This document shows positions 44,221 to 53,907 of a stretch of DNA of 64,000 bases, in pieces (positions within the stretch are counted from its first letter, which is position 1; each line of letters begins with the position of its first letter). The notes under the pieces were generated by a model that saw nothing but the letters and a program-made list of their open reading frames with translations, did no database searches and was not told the origin of the DNA. This DNA is from Pseudocolwellia sp048296855 (GTDB lineage Bacteria; Pseudomonadota; Gammaproteobacteria; Enterobacterales; Alteromonadaceae), in NCBI GenBank assembly GCA_048296855.1, contig CP182631.1, one strand, 5' to 3'. The position numbers were made by a program, and so were the translations under genes.

Positions 44221-47124
44221 CTATTGTGCTAACCAAGTTAAATAATGGCGTTGTTTGTTCTTTCTACGTTGCCGCTCTAATATCGCAATCCCCGCTAACA
44301 TAACAAGCGCTAAAATATAGTTACCGTATTCCCAAAACAGCTGTTCGCTATGCTCCATTGGCGGTAATGTTCTATTAAAGTTACCGCGAGAACGAATACT
44401 CATTAGCGCTCGGTCTTCTAGAGACCAATCAATAGTATTCACTAAAAGCTGTAAGCTATTTAGGTAGTCGGTTTGCGATACTCCCCCCGTAAACTGTAGT
44501 ACTTGGTCTTGAACAAAATCATTCGAGCTAAACAAAATAATACGCGCACTTTCAGGTGCATGATTAATAACGCTAGTAACATCGAATGAATTTTCTTCTG
44601 GGTTAGATGACGCAGAACTTTCTTCTGCTGTGTTTTTGTTTTCAGCCGTATTGTTTTCAACAAGTAACGGTGACTCTTTATCAGCAAAATAAGACGTAAA
44701 TTTACCTTGAGCAATAACTCCCATTAACTGCTCTTTGGTGTCACCCTCGGCACTGTAATTTGTTTCACCTAATTCATTCACCGTAGGCATAATATTAAGT
44801 GAAGACGATGTCCATGCTTCAGCTGAACTTGATACTAATGGAGTAAAGCTAACATTCGACTTTTTGTCATCAATATTTATTGGCGAAGACCATGCCATAG
44901 TTAACTGCGGAAGTTCAGACGTTATTAAGTTGTCTTTATTTAACCCCGCTCTAATGTCGGCAAAATATGGATAATCTAGCATGCGCATTTCTTGTAGCTG
45001 AAAACCGCCAACATTACGAGTAACAGGGATAGGAAACGAAGCATTACTTGGGTCCATCACTAAACTGTTTTCAATACTTAAACCATGATGCGATAACCAT
45101 TGAGATAAGCCACTTTCAACAGGCGACATAGATAAACTACCACCGCTAAAATTAACGCTATATGGCGAAGTTGCCGCGATAACCGTACCGCCTTTCATCA
45201 AAAATTGGTCAACCGCAAAAAGTTGTTTTTGATCTAATGATTTGGGCGACATTAACATAAGAATATCAGCTTCGCCGGAAACACTCCCATCAGATAAATC
45301 TTCTTTTAATACATTAAACTCAGCACCTAACATGCGCTCTAGTTGACTATATTTAGCGCTAGGCATTGCATAGCCGTTGTAGGGTTCTGCATCGGGAGTA
45401 ACAAGGGCTACATTTTTATTAAAACCTGAAGCAAAACGTTTAATGGCGGCATCTAAGTTTCGATCAAAGCTTGCTTCGCTAAAGTCATCAAGTGGTATTT
45501 GAACCATTTGTTCGCCACCCACAAGTGTTAAATAAAAGTAGAACGATTGGTTTGAAAATATGCTGGTAGACATAGGTTGAAAACCGTAATCTTCAGCAAT
45601 TTGTTTAGCTAAGCTGCCACCATTTTTTTCAGGTTCAACAAAGTTAACCGTGAGTTTGTTGTTTGATTTAAGTTTTATGTTTTCAAGCTGTTGTTTAACC
45701 GTTTTTTTAAATTCGATTAATTGTTCAGGGAGTTTATCGTTTGCTGATATATAACCTGTAAACGTTATATTTTGCTTAACGGTATCAAACAAGTTACCCG
45801 CACTCTGATAATTTTGTAACACCGTTTTTATTGCACGTGTAATATCATGTTCAGGGTTACGTAAAAGCACTTCGACATCTGACTCTGCACGAGCGCTTAC
45901 TTCAATTAAATCTCTAAAACCTAACACCTCATGCTCGTCACCATATTGCACAAGTACATTAAAATATGAACTCACAATAGAAGCTTGATAACGGTCTGCT
46001 ACTTGGAATGGCATAGGTTTTATACCAAAGCTGGTGTTGGCTTCTTCTTCAAGTTCTGGATTTTTTTGTGGGTCTATAAATTCAACTCTTACTCTGCCCT
46101 TAGCTGCGACTTCATATTCTTGTAGTAGATCTTTTATTTGCGGTACAAGGGGGGCCAGTAAAGGGTGCGTTTTTTCACTAAAATAACCACGGATCAACAT
46201 AGGCTCTTGTAATTGAGTAAGATAACTTTCTGTAGCCTCAGAAATAGAATACTGTTTACCCGCTGTAGTATCCCAACGTAATTGAGGTAACTGGCTAAGC
46301 CATAAATTAGCTGCCAGTAAATTTATGGCGAGCAAGCTGGTAATAAACTGCCAATTTTTATGGTGTTGAGTTTTTTGCTGAGTAACCCAACGCTCTTTCT
46401 CTAAAAAGTATGTGTTAAGCGCTAAAAACACGAACGTTAAAGAAACGTAATAATACAAATCTCGCAGGTCAATAACACCACGCGTAATATCTTCAAACCG
46501 AGATCCGGTACCTAATTGTCTTAAAAATTCAGCGCTTTGATGATCTAAAAAACCTGTAATAGCAGCAGAACCAATAAAATAAAATAAACCGCAAATAAAA
46601 CAAGCTGTAATTAAGCTTACTATTTGATTATCACTTCTTGCAGATACAGCCAAACCAATGGCTATATACGCACTACCAAGTAGTAATACCGCTAAATAGC
46701 CTGATACAACCGGCCCCCAATCAAGATCCCCTAAAAAGCTAACGGTTATAGGTAAAGGTATGGTGATAAGCAGTGCTATGGCTAATAAAAACAAACAACT
46801 TAAAAACTTACCGATAACAAAATGCCAAAGAGGCACTGATAAGGTATGAACATATTCTATGGTGCCACTGCGTCTTTCTTCGCTCCAAAGCTTCATCGTT
46901 AAAGTTGAACACAAGAAAATAAGAAGCAACGGCATCCACTCAAACATAGGACGAACATCAGCAATGTTTCTTGAGAAGAAAGCCTCGCCCCAAAAAAATA
47001 TAAATAAAGTAATCGCAACAAAAGCGCCAATAAATAGGTAAGCAATAGGTGATGAAAAAAACAACGCTATTTCTTTTTGTGCAATACGTAATGTATTAAA
47101 TTGAGCTGATTGATCAGGCTGCAT
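44221..47124 (-). CDS. fused ABC-2 permease and GldG-like auxiliary protein
   Basis: The roughly 967-aa protein fuses an ABC-2 membrane domain (about six helices in residues 15-250) to a GldG-like ABC-auxiliary domain (about 290-900) and a last membrane helix (about 935-955). In Flavobacterium gldF and gldG are separate genes; in many gammaproteobacteria they are fused as here. I chose ATG 47124 (MQPDQSAQF), with a perfect AAGGAGG about 6 nt upstream, inside the ABC ATPase gene (11-nt overlap). The transported substrate is unknown in gliding-negative bacteria. Confidence 0.8.
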   Translation of the reverse strand: MQPDQSAQFNTLRIAQKEIALFFSSPIAYLFIGAFVAITLFIFFWGEAFFSRNIADVRPMFEWMPLLLIFLCSTLTMKLWSEERRSGTIEYVHTLSVPLWHFVIGKFLSCLFLLAIALLITIPLPITVSFLGDLDWGPVVSGYLAVLLLGSAYIAIGLAVSARSDNQIVSLITACFICGLFYFIGSAAITGFLDHQSAEFLRQLGTGSRFEDITRGVIDLRDLYYYVSLTFVFLALNTYFLEKERWVTQQKTQHHKNWQFITSLLAINLLAANLWLSQLPQLRWDTTAGKQYSISEATESYLTQLQEPMLIRGYFSEKTHPLLAPLVPQIKDLLQEYEVAAKGRVRVEFIDPQKNPELEEEANTSFGIKPMPFQVADRYQASIVSSYFNVLVQYGDEHEVLGFRDLIEVSARAESDVEVLLRNPEHDITRAIKTVLQNYQSAGNLFDTVKQNITFTGYISANDKLPEQLIEFKKTVKQQLENIKLKSNNKLTVNFVEPEKNGGSLAKQIAEDYGFQPMSTSIFSNQSFYFYLTLVGGEQMVQIPLDDFSEASFDRNLDAAIKRFASGFNKNVALVTPDAEPYNGYAMPSAKYSQLERMLGAEFNVLKEDLSDGSVSGEADILMLMSPKSLDQKQLFAVDQFLMKGGTVIAATSPYSVNFSGGSLSMSPVESGLSQWLSHHGLSIENSLVMDPSNASFPIPVTRNVGGFQLQEMRMLDYPYFADIRAGLNKDNLITSELPQLTMAWSSPINIDDKKSNVSFTPLVSSSAEAWTSSSLNIMPTVNELGETNYSAEGDTKEQLMGVIAQGKFTSYFADKESPLLVENNTAENKNTAEESSASSNPEENSFDVTSVINHAPESARIILFSSNDFVQDQVLQFTGGVSQTDYLNSLQLLVNTIDWSLEDRALMSIRSRGNFNRTLPPMEHSEQLFWEYGNYILALVMLAGIAILERQRRKNKQRHYLTWLAQ

Positions 47125-48076
47125 TTTTAGCCTCCTTGCCTTTTTTAACCGCTTGTTTTTTACTTGAATAAACATCGTTATTAATTTGATTAAATACGGT
47201 TTCTAAATCTCTTTTTTGTGGGTAAAGCGCAAATAAATTAGCGCCAGCTTCAACAATAACTTTACTCATATCACTACAAATAGTGCGCGAAAACTCTTGT
47301 TTAGATATTTCGACAAGTAAGGTGTTGTTATTATTTACTTCAATATTTTTGACACCTGAAACCTTTTTCAACATGTCTAAGTTTTTACAATCTGTTTCAA
47401 CAATAAGGTGCTTGCTGTGTTGCAGTACATCTAATTTTTCGTCAAGCACAAGCTGCCCAGATTTAAGTATGAGAACACGATCACACAAGGCATTAACTTC
47501 TTGCATAATATGTGTTGAAAGAATAACCGTAGCCTCTTGCGCAATATCTTTAATTAACTGGCGCATATGCTGTGTTTGTTCAGGGTCTAAACCATTCGTT
47601 GGCTCGTCTAATATAAGTAATTTAGGTTTTCCTAAAATCGCTTGTGCAACCCCTACCCTTTGTTTATAACCTCGCGAAAGTGTTTGAATAGGTGCCAACA
47701 ATTTAGCACTTAAATCAGTGGCTTTGATCACTCGCTTTATTTCTTCAACTTTTTCTGTAATTTTTAACCCTTTTAGATCAGCTGCATAATCCAAATATTC
47801 AGCCACACTCATTTCAGGATAAACAGGTAAACTTTCAGGTAAATAACCTAAATGCTTTTGTAATAGTTTGGGATTTTTTTTAAGAGAAATACCGTTAAAA
47901 GATACTTCGCCTTGGTCAGCTTCAAGGTATCCGCTCACTATTTTCATAATAGTGGTTTTACCTGCACCATTGTGTCCGAGCAGACCAATGATCTCACCTT
48001 TTTTAATTGAGAAACTCACATCATCTACAGCAACAAAACTGCCATAGTTGCGAGTTAAATGACTCACGTTAAACAT
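47114..48076 (-). CDS. GldA-like ABC transporter ATP-binding protein
   Basis: The 320-aa ATPase has Walker A (GLLGHNGAGKTT), a Q-loop (GYLPESLPVYPEM), signature L-S-R-G-Y-K-Q-R-V-G, Walker B (LLILDEPTNGLDP) and the H-loop (ILSTHIM). The C-terminal extension (about 230-320) is typical of GldA/CcmA-like exporters. It drives the fused ABC-2/GldG membrane protein encoded next. First gene of the three-gene operon. The 48077-48299 gap before it holds no obvious structure. Confidence 0.85.
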   Translation of the reverse strand: MFNVSHLTRNYGSFVAVDDVSFSIKKGEIIGLLGHNGAGKTTIMKIVSGYLEADQGEVSFNGISLKKNPKLLQKHLGYLPESLPVYPEMSVAEYLDYAADLKGLKITEKVEEIKRVIKATDLSAKLLAPIQTLSRGYKQRVGVAQAILGKPKLLILDEPTNGLDPEQTQHMRQLIKDIAQEATVILSTHIMQEVNALCDRVLILKSGQLVLDEKLDVLQHSKHLIVETDCKNLDMLKKVSGVKNIEVNNNNTLLVEISKQEFSRTICSDMSKVIVEAGANLFALYPQKRDLETVFNQINNDVYSSKKQAVKKGKEAKNAA

Positions 48077-48299
48077 GGTAGTCTCCGAAAATTACTGAGA
48101 AAGAGTTATATTAATTATTGGTTTTACAAGATTAGTTTTTAACGTACACATTACGTTAAAAAGGGTCGAATAATACATTGTTAAAATCTCCATAGTTATA
48201 AAGGGAATATTCCCAAAACAAAGTACATAACGAGTTAAATGGCTTGATATGGTCTAAAAATAAAAATTCAATAACACCAACTAACACCCAAAAAATAGT

Positions 48300-48326
48300 T
48301 TGAGGGTGTAATAACTACACCCTCAA
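48300..48326 (-). terminator. Rho-independent terminator of hsp20
   Basis: TTGAGGGTGTA (48300-48310) and TACACCCTCAA (48316-48326) form a perfect 11-bp stem with a 5-nt loop. U-rich sequence occurs on both sides, so it may act in both directions. It lies 6 bp past the hsp20 stop. Confidence 0.85.
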
Positions 48327-48331
48327 TTTTT

Positions 48332-48826
48332 TTAGGCCACTTTATCTGCTTTTGATTCTTTAGTGGCTTTTGGATTGTCTTGCGTTTGATGTTCAATCGC
48401 TTTTGCCTGTTGATTAATTGCAATCGACTTAGGCTTCATCGCTTCAGGAATTTCTTTCACTAAGCTAATAGTGAGCAATCCATTAGAAAGATCCGCATTG
48501 GTTACTTCAACATAATCAGCCAAGTTGAACTTGCGCTCAAAACTACGGTTTGCAATTCCTTGATACAGGTATTTACGCTCTTCTTTCGCGTTTTTATTAC
48601 CTCGTACCGTTAGCACGCCTTTTTCAACCTGAATATCGAGTTCGTCTTGTGTAAAACCAGCTAATGCTAACGTAATGGCATATTGGTTTTCGTCAATAAC
48701 CTCAATATTGTATGGGGGATAAACACTAGCGGATGTGTCTGATGTAAAAGCATGGTCAATTAACGATGCTAAACGATCAAAGCCAACGCTATTGCGGTAA
48801 AGTGGGGTTAAATCAAGTGAGTTCAT
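48332..48826 (-). CDS. ibpA: Hsp20/IbpA-type small heat-shock protein
   Basis: The 164-aa protein starts MNSLDLTPLYRNSVGFDRLASLID, as in IbpA/IbpB. The alpha-crystallin domain (about 35-130) includes YNIEVIDENQYAITLALAGFTQDELDI and GVLTVRG; ANRSFERKFNLADYVEV is the conserved dimer region and an I-x-L-like LVKEI precedes the tail. The C-terminal tail (about 130-164) is Lys/Ala/Gln-rich and longer than in E. coli. ATG 48826 is supported by GGAGGA; the longer frame to 48937 is not. It holds unfolded proteins for DnaK. Confidence 0.9.
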   Translation of the reverse strand: MNSLDLTPLYRNSVGFDRLASLIDHAFTSDTSASVYPPYNIEVIDENQYAITLALAGFTQDELDIQVEKGVLTVRGNKNAKEERKYLYQGIANRSFERKFNLADYVEVTNADLSNGLLTISLVKEIPEAMKPKSIAINQQAKAIEHQTQDNPKATKESKADKVA

Positions 48827-48850
48827 AATATATCCTCCGTTAGAAGCAAC
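48827..48850 (-). promoter_or_regulatory. possible ROSE-like element masking the hsp20 Shine-Dalgarno
   Basis: On the minus strand TTGCT (48845-48849) precedes GGAGGA (48833-48838). The U-U-G-C-U/A-G-G-A pairing is the hallmark of ROSE RNA thermometers in small heat-shock mRNAs of proteobacteria. The loop would be short and the upstream hairpins were not worked out, so this is a weak call. Confidence 0.3.
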
Positions 48851-48878
48851 ATAAAAATAAAAACAATTTAAGTGATTA

Positions 48879-49040
48879 ATACCAAACGCATTAATGAATT
48901 GACCTATTTTATACGAAGAATAAATTGTCAAATACAAGGCATTTATTTTAATAACTAGTTGTTCTAATTATTAAATAAATAACGATGTAATTGGCCATTT
49001 AGACAAGTATAAATGATCAATTGGTTATTGTGATTGGTAT
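48879..49040. repeat. 162-bp MITE with ATACCAA termini upstream of hsp20
   Basis: The left end ATACCAAACGCATTAATG (48879 on) and the right end (reverse complement of 49015-49040, ATACCAATCACAATAACC) are imperfect inverted repeats about 26 bp long. They are flanked by TA. A possible promoter on the minus strand (TTGACA, TATAAA) lies inside it, so it may supply part of the hsp20 promoter. The rest of the gap to 49186 is AT-rich and empty. Confidence 0.6.
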
Positions 49041-49186
49041 AGAGTTCTTTTAAAGACACCTCTATCACAGTGATTTATTTAGGGTCTTTGAAAAGTAAAA
49101 CAAGACTTTTTTTTATAAAAATTTTAAATAAAAAAATAAAATTTTATAATGCTGAGGAATATTTATCTCGGTCTAATAAAGGGGTT

Positions 49187-50431
49187 TTACAATAGAGTAT
49201 TATCTCTATATTCCACCGAAGCCATTTCTCTTAACCGGCTTTTGGTACGTTCAAATTCAAACATTAATGAACCACTATTATAAAGTTGCTCTTGTGGCAC
49301 GTAAGCCGTTATAAATACATTCAAATTACAATCGTAGCATTCATCAATTAGGGCAATAAAGCGTCTTGCAGCATCGTCCATAGGCGCTAACATAATTTCA
49401 CGCTCACCTGTTGTTCCTGCTGACACATTGATATTTGAACCATTATCTTCGGTGCCTCTCGCTTTTATTCTTTCATAGGTTTGCCCACTCATGGGTGGAA
49501 CATTAAACAATAATAGGGTGCTAAACTGTTTCGCTAATTCTATGTAATCAAAATGGCTACGCGCGCCTTGGCATAGCTGGGGAAAGTCAAAACAAATAAC
49601 AGGTTTATTTATTTGAGTGTTTTTAGCAATGTAGTTAATTTGTCGGCCTAAAATATTAATCGAACGATGTTGATCAAACTCAGGCTGAGTTTCTTCCAAA
49701 GCATTCAAATTAAATCGGCTTAATAAGTTTTGATGCAGTTCAATTTGCTGCTGGGCGCTATGAGGTAATTCAAAATAGTTTTGAGCATAAGTTAACGCAC
49801 GGTGGCGATGATCTTGTTCTCCATTTAAATGTAATACTTGCGTGTGCTGTTTAATAGCCGCAATGGCAGGTAAAAATCGATCTCGCTGTAAGCCATTTCG
49901 GTACAACTCGTTAGGCGCACAATTACTGGTACTTACCACAACAATGTTCAACTCGAACATAAATTGCATTAAATTACCCAGCAGCATAGCGTCACCAATG
50001 TCTGAAACAAAAAACTCGTCAAAACATAAAACCCGATATTGCTGACTAAATTTTTCAGCAATACTTTTTAATGGCTCGGGTTTACCTGAAAGCTCTTTAA
50101 GTTGGCGATGTACGTCTTGCATAAAGTGATGAAAATGTTGTCGCTTACATACTGTATCAAGCTCTTTGTTAGACTCTTTATTAGGTAATGTATTAGCCAA
50201 ACTACTTACAAATAAGTCCATTAAAAAGGTTTTGCCACGCCCTACTTTCCCCCACAAATAAAGGCCTTTAACAGCTGTGCGACTTTCGCTGTTTTCACTA
50301 AAATTTTCTGATTGAAGCGTTACATATAGTTGTTGCAACAATTCAACCGCTTGTTGCTGAGCAGGATCAAAGCTTATTTTATTTGAACTAACTAAAGCTT
50401 GGTATTGTTTGATAGGTGAACTATTTGGCAT
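49187..50431 (-). CDS. zapE: ZapE, cell-division AFG1-like ATPase
   Basis: The roughly 414-aa protein has Walker A (GLYLWGKVGRGKTFLMDLF), FHHFMQDVHRQLKEL, Walker B with sensor (VLCFDEFFVSDIGDAMLLGNLM) and the arginine-finger region NGLQRDRFLPAIAAI. It matches ZapE, which destabilises FtsZ bundles during constriction and low-oxygen growth. I chose ATG 50431 (MPNSSPIKQYQ); the longer frame is not supported. It is about 40 residues longer than E. coli ZapE. Divergent from the cyclophilin gene. Confidence 0.9.
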   Translation of the reverse strand: MPNSSPIKQYQALVSSNKISFDPAQQQAVELLQQLYVTLQSENFSENSESRTAVKGLYLWGKVGRGKTFLMDLFVSSLANTLPNKESNKELDTVCKRQHFHHFMQDVHRQLKELSGKPEPLKSIAEKFSQQYRVLCFDEFFVSDIGDAMLLGNLMQFMFELNIVVVSTSNCAPNELYRNGLQRDRFLPAIAAIKQHTQVLHLNGEQDHRHRALTYAQNYFELPHSAQQQIELHQNLLSRFNLNALEETQPEFDQHRSINILGRQINYIAKNTQINKPVICFDFPQLCQGARSHFDYIELAKQFSTLLLFNVPPMSGQTYERIKARGTEDNGSNINVSAGTTGEREIMLAPMDDAARRFIALIDECYDCNLNVFITAYVPQEQLYNSGSLMFEFERTKSRLREMASVEYRDNTLL

Positions 50432-50580
50432 TGGATATAGATATTTAAGCGTAATGAATAACAAGTGTATTCTATCGTAAAACACGAATGGCGTCAGCGA
50501 ATGTGTTTTATCTTAATTTATAAATAACATCTGTTAAAATAAATCAGACTTCCTCAATTCCATAATAAAAAGGGTTTTAC

Positions 50581-51183
50581 GTGTTTAGAATTTCACTACT
50601 TATTATTAGCGTACTCATGTCGTTTCAATTATTGGCGGCTAATACCAAAGGCCAATATATTCAACCTAATAACCTATCTCCTAAAGTACGTATAGAAACT
50701 TCAATGGGTAATGTGGTTATTCAGCTTGATCGATATCGAGCTAAAATTACTGTTGATAACTTTTTAGGCTACGTAACTCGCGGACAATACGATAAAACCT
50801 TAGTGCATCGTGTAGAAGAAGGCTACCTTATTCAAGCGGGTGGCTTTATGACTAACTACCAAGAAATTGAACCCGACACGCCTATTTTTAATGAGTCTGG
50901 CAATGGATTAAAAAATAAAGAGGCGACGATTGCTATGGCAAAACAGCTAAGCGATGCACATTCAGCCACTAGCCAATTTTTTATTAACTTAAACGACAAT
51001 AGCAATTTAGACCCTGGAGTATCGTGGGGCTATGCCGTTTTTGGTGAAGTGATAGAAGGTTACGATATTCTTGAAGCAATTGCGCAGGTTGAAGTAGGTT
51101 ATAGCGAACAGTTAGGTTATCCAACAGTACCTAAAAAAATGATCACTATTAACAGAGTGGTTATTCTTGATGAAGAAAAATAG
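50581..51183 (+). CDS. exported cyclophilin-type peptidyl-prolyl isomerase
   Basis: The 200-aa protein has a signal peptide (about 1-20, ISLLIISVLMSFQLLAAN). A cyclophilin domain follows with VRIETSMGNVVIQLD, VHRVEEGYLIQAGGF and SATSQFFINLNDNSNLD. F and Q in the active-site region are retained, while the usual F-H-R is V-H-R. It likely acts on proline bonds of periplasmic or outer-membrane proteins, as PpiA does. The start is GTG at 50581; AAAGGG lies upstream. Confidence 0.85.
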   Translation: MFRISLLIISVLMSFQLLAANTKGQYIQPNNLSPKVRIETSMGNVVIQLDRYRAKITVDNFLGYVTRGQYDKTLVHRVEEGYLIQAGGFMTNYQEIEPDTPIFNESGNGLKNKEATIAMAKQLSDAHSATSQFFINLNDNSNLDPGVSWGYAVFGEVIEGYDILEAIAQVEVGYSEQLGYPTVPKKMITINRVVILDEEK

Positions 51184-51255
51184 ATAAAATTTATTTGTTA
51201 TTGTACCAACAGACCCAGAGTGAACGTATCACTGTTACCCATTTTTTAGTATACA

Positions 51256-51298
51256 AAAAATGTCACCAACCTTTTATTCAAAAGTAGGTGACATTTTT
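51256..51298. terminator. bidirectional terminator between ppi and M14 genes
   Basis: AAAAATGTCACC (51256-51267) pairs perfectly with GGTGACATTTTT (51287-51298). A and T runs at both sides allow action on both converging genes. Confidence 0.8.
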
Positions 51299-51355
51299 AA
51301 TTGCAACAATCAAGGTATGTCTTAGTCAACAAAGATATTGAATTAAATACCTTAT

Positions 51356-53131
51356 TTATAAGGCGACTACTTTTCTAACTATACCTGCACGTTGACCATT
51401 CACCTTAATTTCAACTTTAGAGTTTTTGTTTGTTTTTTCTACAATAAGTTCAATAAATTTAACGTTTCTTCCGCCTTCTTTTCGATTTGCTTGAGTAACT
51501 TTCGTGTCTTTCCATCCATCTAGCTGACCCAGCACTAACCCTGAGCTACCATACAAATGACCTGATTCGGCTCCAGTCATTGCTAGTACAGAAGCGCCAG
51601 AACTCTCTACTGTTAAAAATATGGGTTTAACCATTTCGGTAGTAAGCGCACGATTTGTTACGTTAGTAGGCATATAACCCGTGTTAGATATTTTTACTAT
51701 AATTTTATACTGATTTTTCTTTAAGGCTTTAACATTTGTGTCAACCGCTAAGTAAGGAAGTTTTTGCCATACTTGTAGCATCCAAGTTGTTATTTCATCA
51801 GCAACGCGCTCTACATATTTTCCCATTGGATTATTAGGCATTGGCTTGTTCCAACCTCCTAACTCGACGGTTCCCAAATCAGGATGCTCAACTTCATACC
51901 AATCGGTCCATACTTTAGGCCCAAAATTCTTAAGCGCCCAATCGATTTTTTCACTTTCTGTCGCATTATTTCGTGTTTTGTTATTTTTATCGAATGGGAA
52001 GTTCCACAACTCTGGCGCAAAAGAAAATACACCGAGATGCTGATAGGCCCAGTCAATCATTATTCCATTGCCATATATTCCACGTTTACCCGCTGCCTGT
52101 CTTTTAGATAGCGGAGTCCATACTGCGCCGTTAGTGACATTAGTATATAATTTTCCCATAACCTGATAGTGATTTAAGTCTTGCAGATCCATCATTTCGT
52201 CCGTATAAACGGATGAGGGACGATACAGAATATTTCCCGTCGAGTGTAAGTCGATAATCATGCCAATATTCGGATGATTTAAATAAAATTCAGCTAGACT
52301 TCGCGTTTCAATTTCAGAAAGCGGGTATGGCCCAGCCCAGTCCTGAATGTACTCTTGTTTCCAATGCGCCGGCCAATTTCTATTTGGATCAATGCCTCCA
52401 AGAGGATCTTCATTAATCAAGCCATCTTTGTCATTGTCGATACCTTCTCGTGGATAGAAATCATAAAAAGGTCCATTGTTATTCAAAGCTAAAGGATCAC
52501 GAGCAACCATTACACGAGGATCAGTCTTACTTAATTGGTAGCGACCCAATGGATTTTTTACACGCATATTCAGCACTCTACCGTCACCGTCGATATCATC
52601 TTGGTCATCTTCGTCGACAAGGCCATCATTATCGTTATCGTAGGGACGTGTAGTGGAATCTCGAACATTAGCAGGGAGGTGATGATAGCGCTCAGATTGA
52701 TCAGGAATAAGATTAGGTAAGAGATATAAGGTATAAGAATCGACAAGCTTAGTGATATTTTCGTCAGCTCCATATTTAGTGAGTAATTTATTCAATAAAT
52801 ACATAGCTGACTGTGTGGAAATGACCTCATCAGAATCAATTCCGCCTTGTACATATAATGCGGGTTTATCTTGAGCAGCCCCTTTTTTTGAATTAGTAAC
52901 CGTAACTAGCCAAAGCTCTCTCCCCTCATAACTTTTTCCAATAGAAGATAGCGAAGTTAATTCTGAATTATTAGATGTCCATTTTTTTAAATAGTTGGTC
53001 ATCTCCTTATAATCCATGTAATCCGCCCAGCGAACTTCCTGAGCCATAGCGCCAATATGAATATTGAACAACCCCGAAAACAACAAAATCGTCCACAAAA
53101 AACGACCTTTAGAAACCATATTTATCAACAT
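51356..53131 (-). CDS. exported M14-family zinc carboxypeptidase-like protein with Ca-binding-type insert
   Basis: The roughly 591-aa protein has a signal peptide (about 5-30). The M14 core spans about 35-400. Conserved parts are NLIPDQSERYHH, GGIDPNRNWP (Arg-Asn-Trp), IDLHSTGN (zinc His296) and FSFAPELWNFP (catalytic Glu). The first zinc motif, normally H-x2-E, reads G-G-I-D-S-D-E, with Asp99 in place of His. Two Asp-rich calcium-type segments (DNDNDGLVDEDD, DGDG and DNDKDGLINED) are inserted. ATG 53131 is supported by AAGGGGGAA. It could still bind metal or be a non-peptidase member. Confidence 0.75.
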   Translation of the reverse strand: MLINMVSKGRFLWTILLFSGLFNIHIGAMAQEVRWADYMDYKEMTNYLKKWTSNNSELTSLSSIGKSYEGRELWLVTVTNSKKGAAQDKPALYVQGGIDSDEVISTQSAMYLLNKLLTKYGADENITKLVDSYTLYLLPNLIPDQSERYHHLPANVRDSTTRPYDNDNDGLVDEDDQDDIDGDGRVLNMRVKNPLGRYQLSKTDPRVMVARDPLALNNNGPFYDFYPREGIDNDKDGLINEDPLGGIDPNRNWPAHWKQEYIQDWAGPYPLSEIETRSLAEFYLNHPNIGMIIDLHSTGNILYRPSSVYTDEMMDLQDLNHYQVMGKLYTNVTNGAVWTPLSKRQAAGKRGIYGNGIMIDWAYQHLGVFSFAPELWNFPFDKNNKTRNNATESEKIDWALKNFGPKVWTDWYEVEHPDLGTVELGGWNKPMPNNPMGKYVERVADEITTWMLQVWQKLPYLAVDTNVKALKKNQYKIIVKISNTGYMPTNVTNRALTTEMVKPIFLTVESSGASVLAMTGAESGHLYGSSGLVLGQLDGWKDTKVTQANRKEGGRNVKFIELIVEKTNKNSKVEIKVNGQRAGIVRKVVAL

Positions 53132-53559
53132 TAAAATTCCCCCTTTTATGTGATTTATCATCGCAATAAACATCAAAAAATAAAGAGACTGATGCATGCA
53201 ATGACCAATAAACATATCATCGTTTTAGTTGATTTAATATTCTTTGGCACATCGGGAAAACAATGAAAATTAAGTAATTATTTTGTTTTTTTATTACCTA
53301 AAATGACAATATCAATGCAAATATAGAAGTATTATTTAGCTATACAGTTTCTAGTTAAATAGTAAAAAAAGAGACATTATTTTTAATAACTATTTCTTTG
53401 ATTTAGGTGGGTTACAGCGAACAATTAAGTTAATTAATCTACCTAAAAATAAATGAATTAATAGCAAAGAGATTAAAATTGAAGATGATAATTTTTCGTA
53501 TGATATTGAATATAACTGGACGTTTTTCTTTACAGAATCTTATTTAGTGTAATAAAAAA
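53132..53559. other. non-coding stretch at the edge of the accessory region
   Basis: This AT-rich sequence shows no convincing open frame or repeat. It separates the M14 gene from the dif-like site at 53560. Confidence 0.4.
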
Positions 53560-53587
53560 TTATCGTATAAAGTCTGTTATACGATAA
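53560..53587. other. 28-bp dif-like palindrome, site 1 (11-6-11)
   Basis: TTATCGTATAA (53560-53570), spacer AGTCTG, TTATACGATAA (53577-53587). The arms are exact complements. An 11-bp arm ending ATAA, a 6-bp centre and a second arm starting TTAT is the layout of XerC/XerD sites (dif, pdif). The symmetry is higher than in chromosomal dif, so it may be used by another tyrosine recombinase or be a simple hairpin. Confidence 0.45.
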
Positions 53588-53589
53588 TA

Positions 53590-53890
53590 ATACCAATTGT
53601 ATTAAGTTTGCTAATAAACCTCAGCTCGGGATAAGCAAAGTTACTCAACAAGCTATTTTTATGCCTAACTTCGTTGAATTTATTACTAATAGCTAGCTAT
53701 TAGATAGAAAAATTCGCCTTGTTATACACAAAAATATCAATGTTGAGAGACTAATATAACTTAGGAAAACAACGGTACAGGTTAAGGTTTTGATAAATAA
53801 TAATTTTAATTCATTATCTAACATTCATTAACCCGAGTTGAGGTTAATAAGCTCCCAAGCGAGAGTTAAAAAATTTAATGGACTTGGTAT
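53590..53890. repeat. 301-bp MITE with ATACCAA termini
   Basis: The left end ATACCAATTGTATTAAG and right end (reverse complement ATACCAAGTCCATTAAA) are inverted repeats. A second pairing continues inward (AACCTCAGCTCGGG with CCCGAGTTGAGGTT), so the termini reach about 45 bp. No coding content. It starts 2 bp after dif-like site 1. TA flanks fit a Tc1/IS630-type transposition origin. Confidence 0.65.
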
Positions 53891-53907
53891 AACATTTTAC
53901 TTTCTTT

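Noticed and set aside
43282..48076. Gld-type genes as proof of gliding motility
   Set aside because: GldA/GldFG/DUF4340 sets are common in non-gliding gammaproteobacteria, and no other gld genes are visible.
51256..51298. TGTCACC...GGTGACA as a third Crp/Fnr operator
   Set aside because: The arms are 19 bp apart and flanked by A/T runs between convergent genes, so it is a terminator.
52450..52773. Several 60-70-codon frames on both strands inside the M14 gene
   Set aside because: They are shadows of the Asp-rich calcium-type segments and have no start signals.
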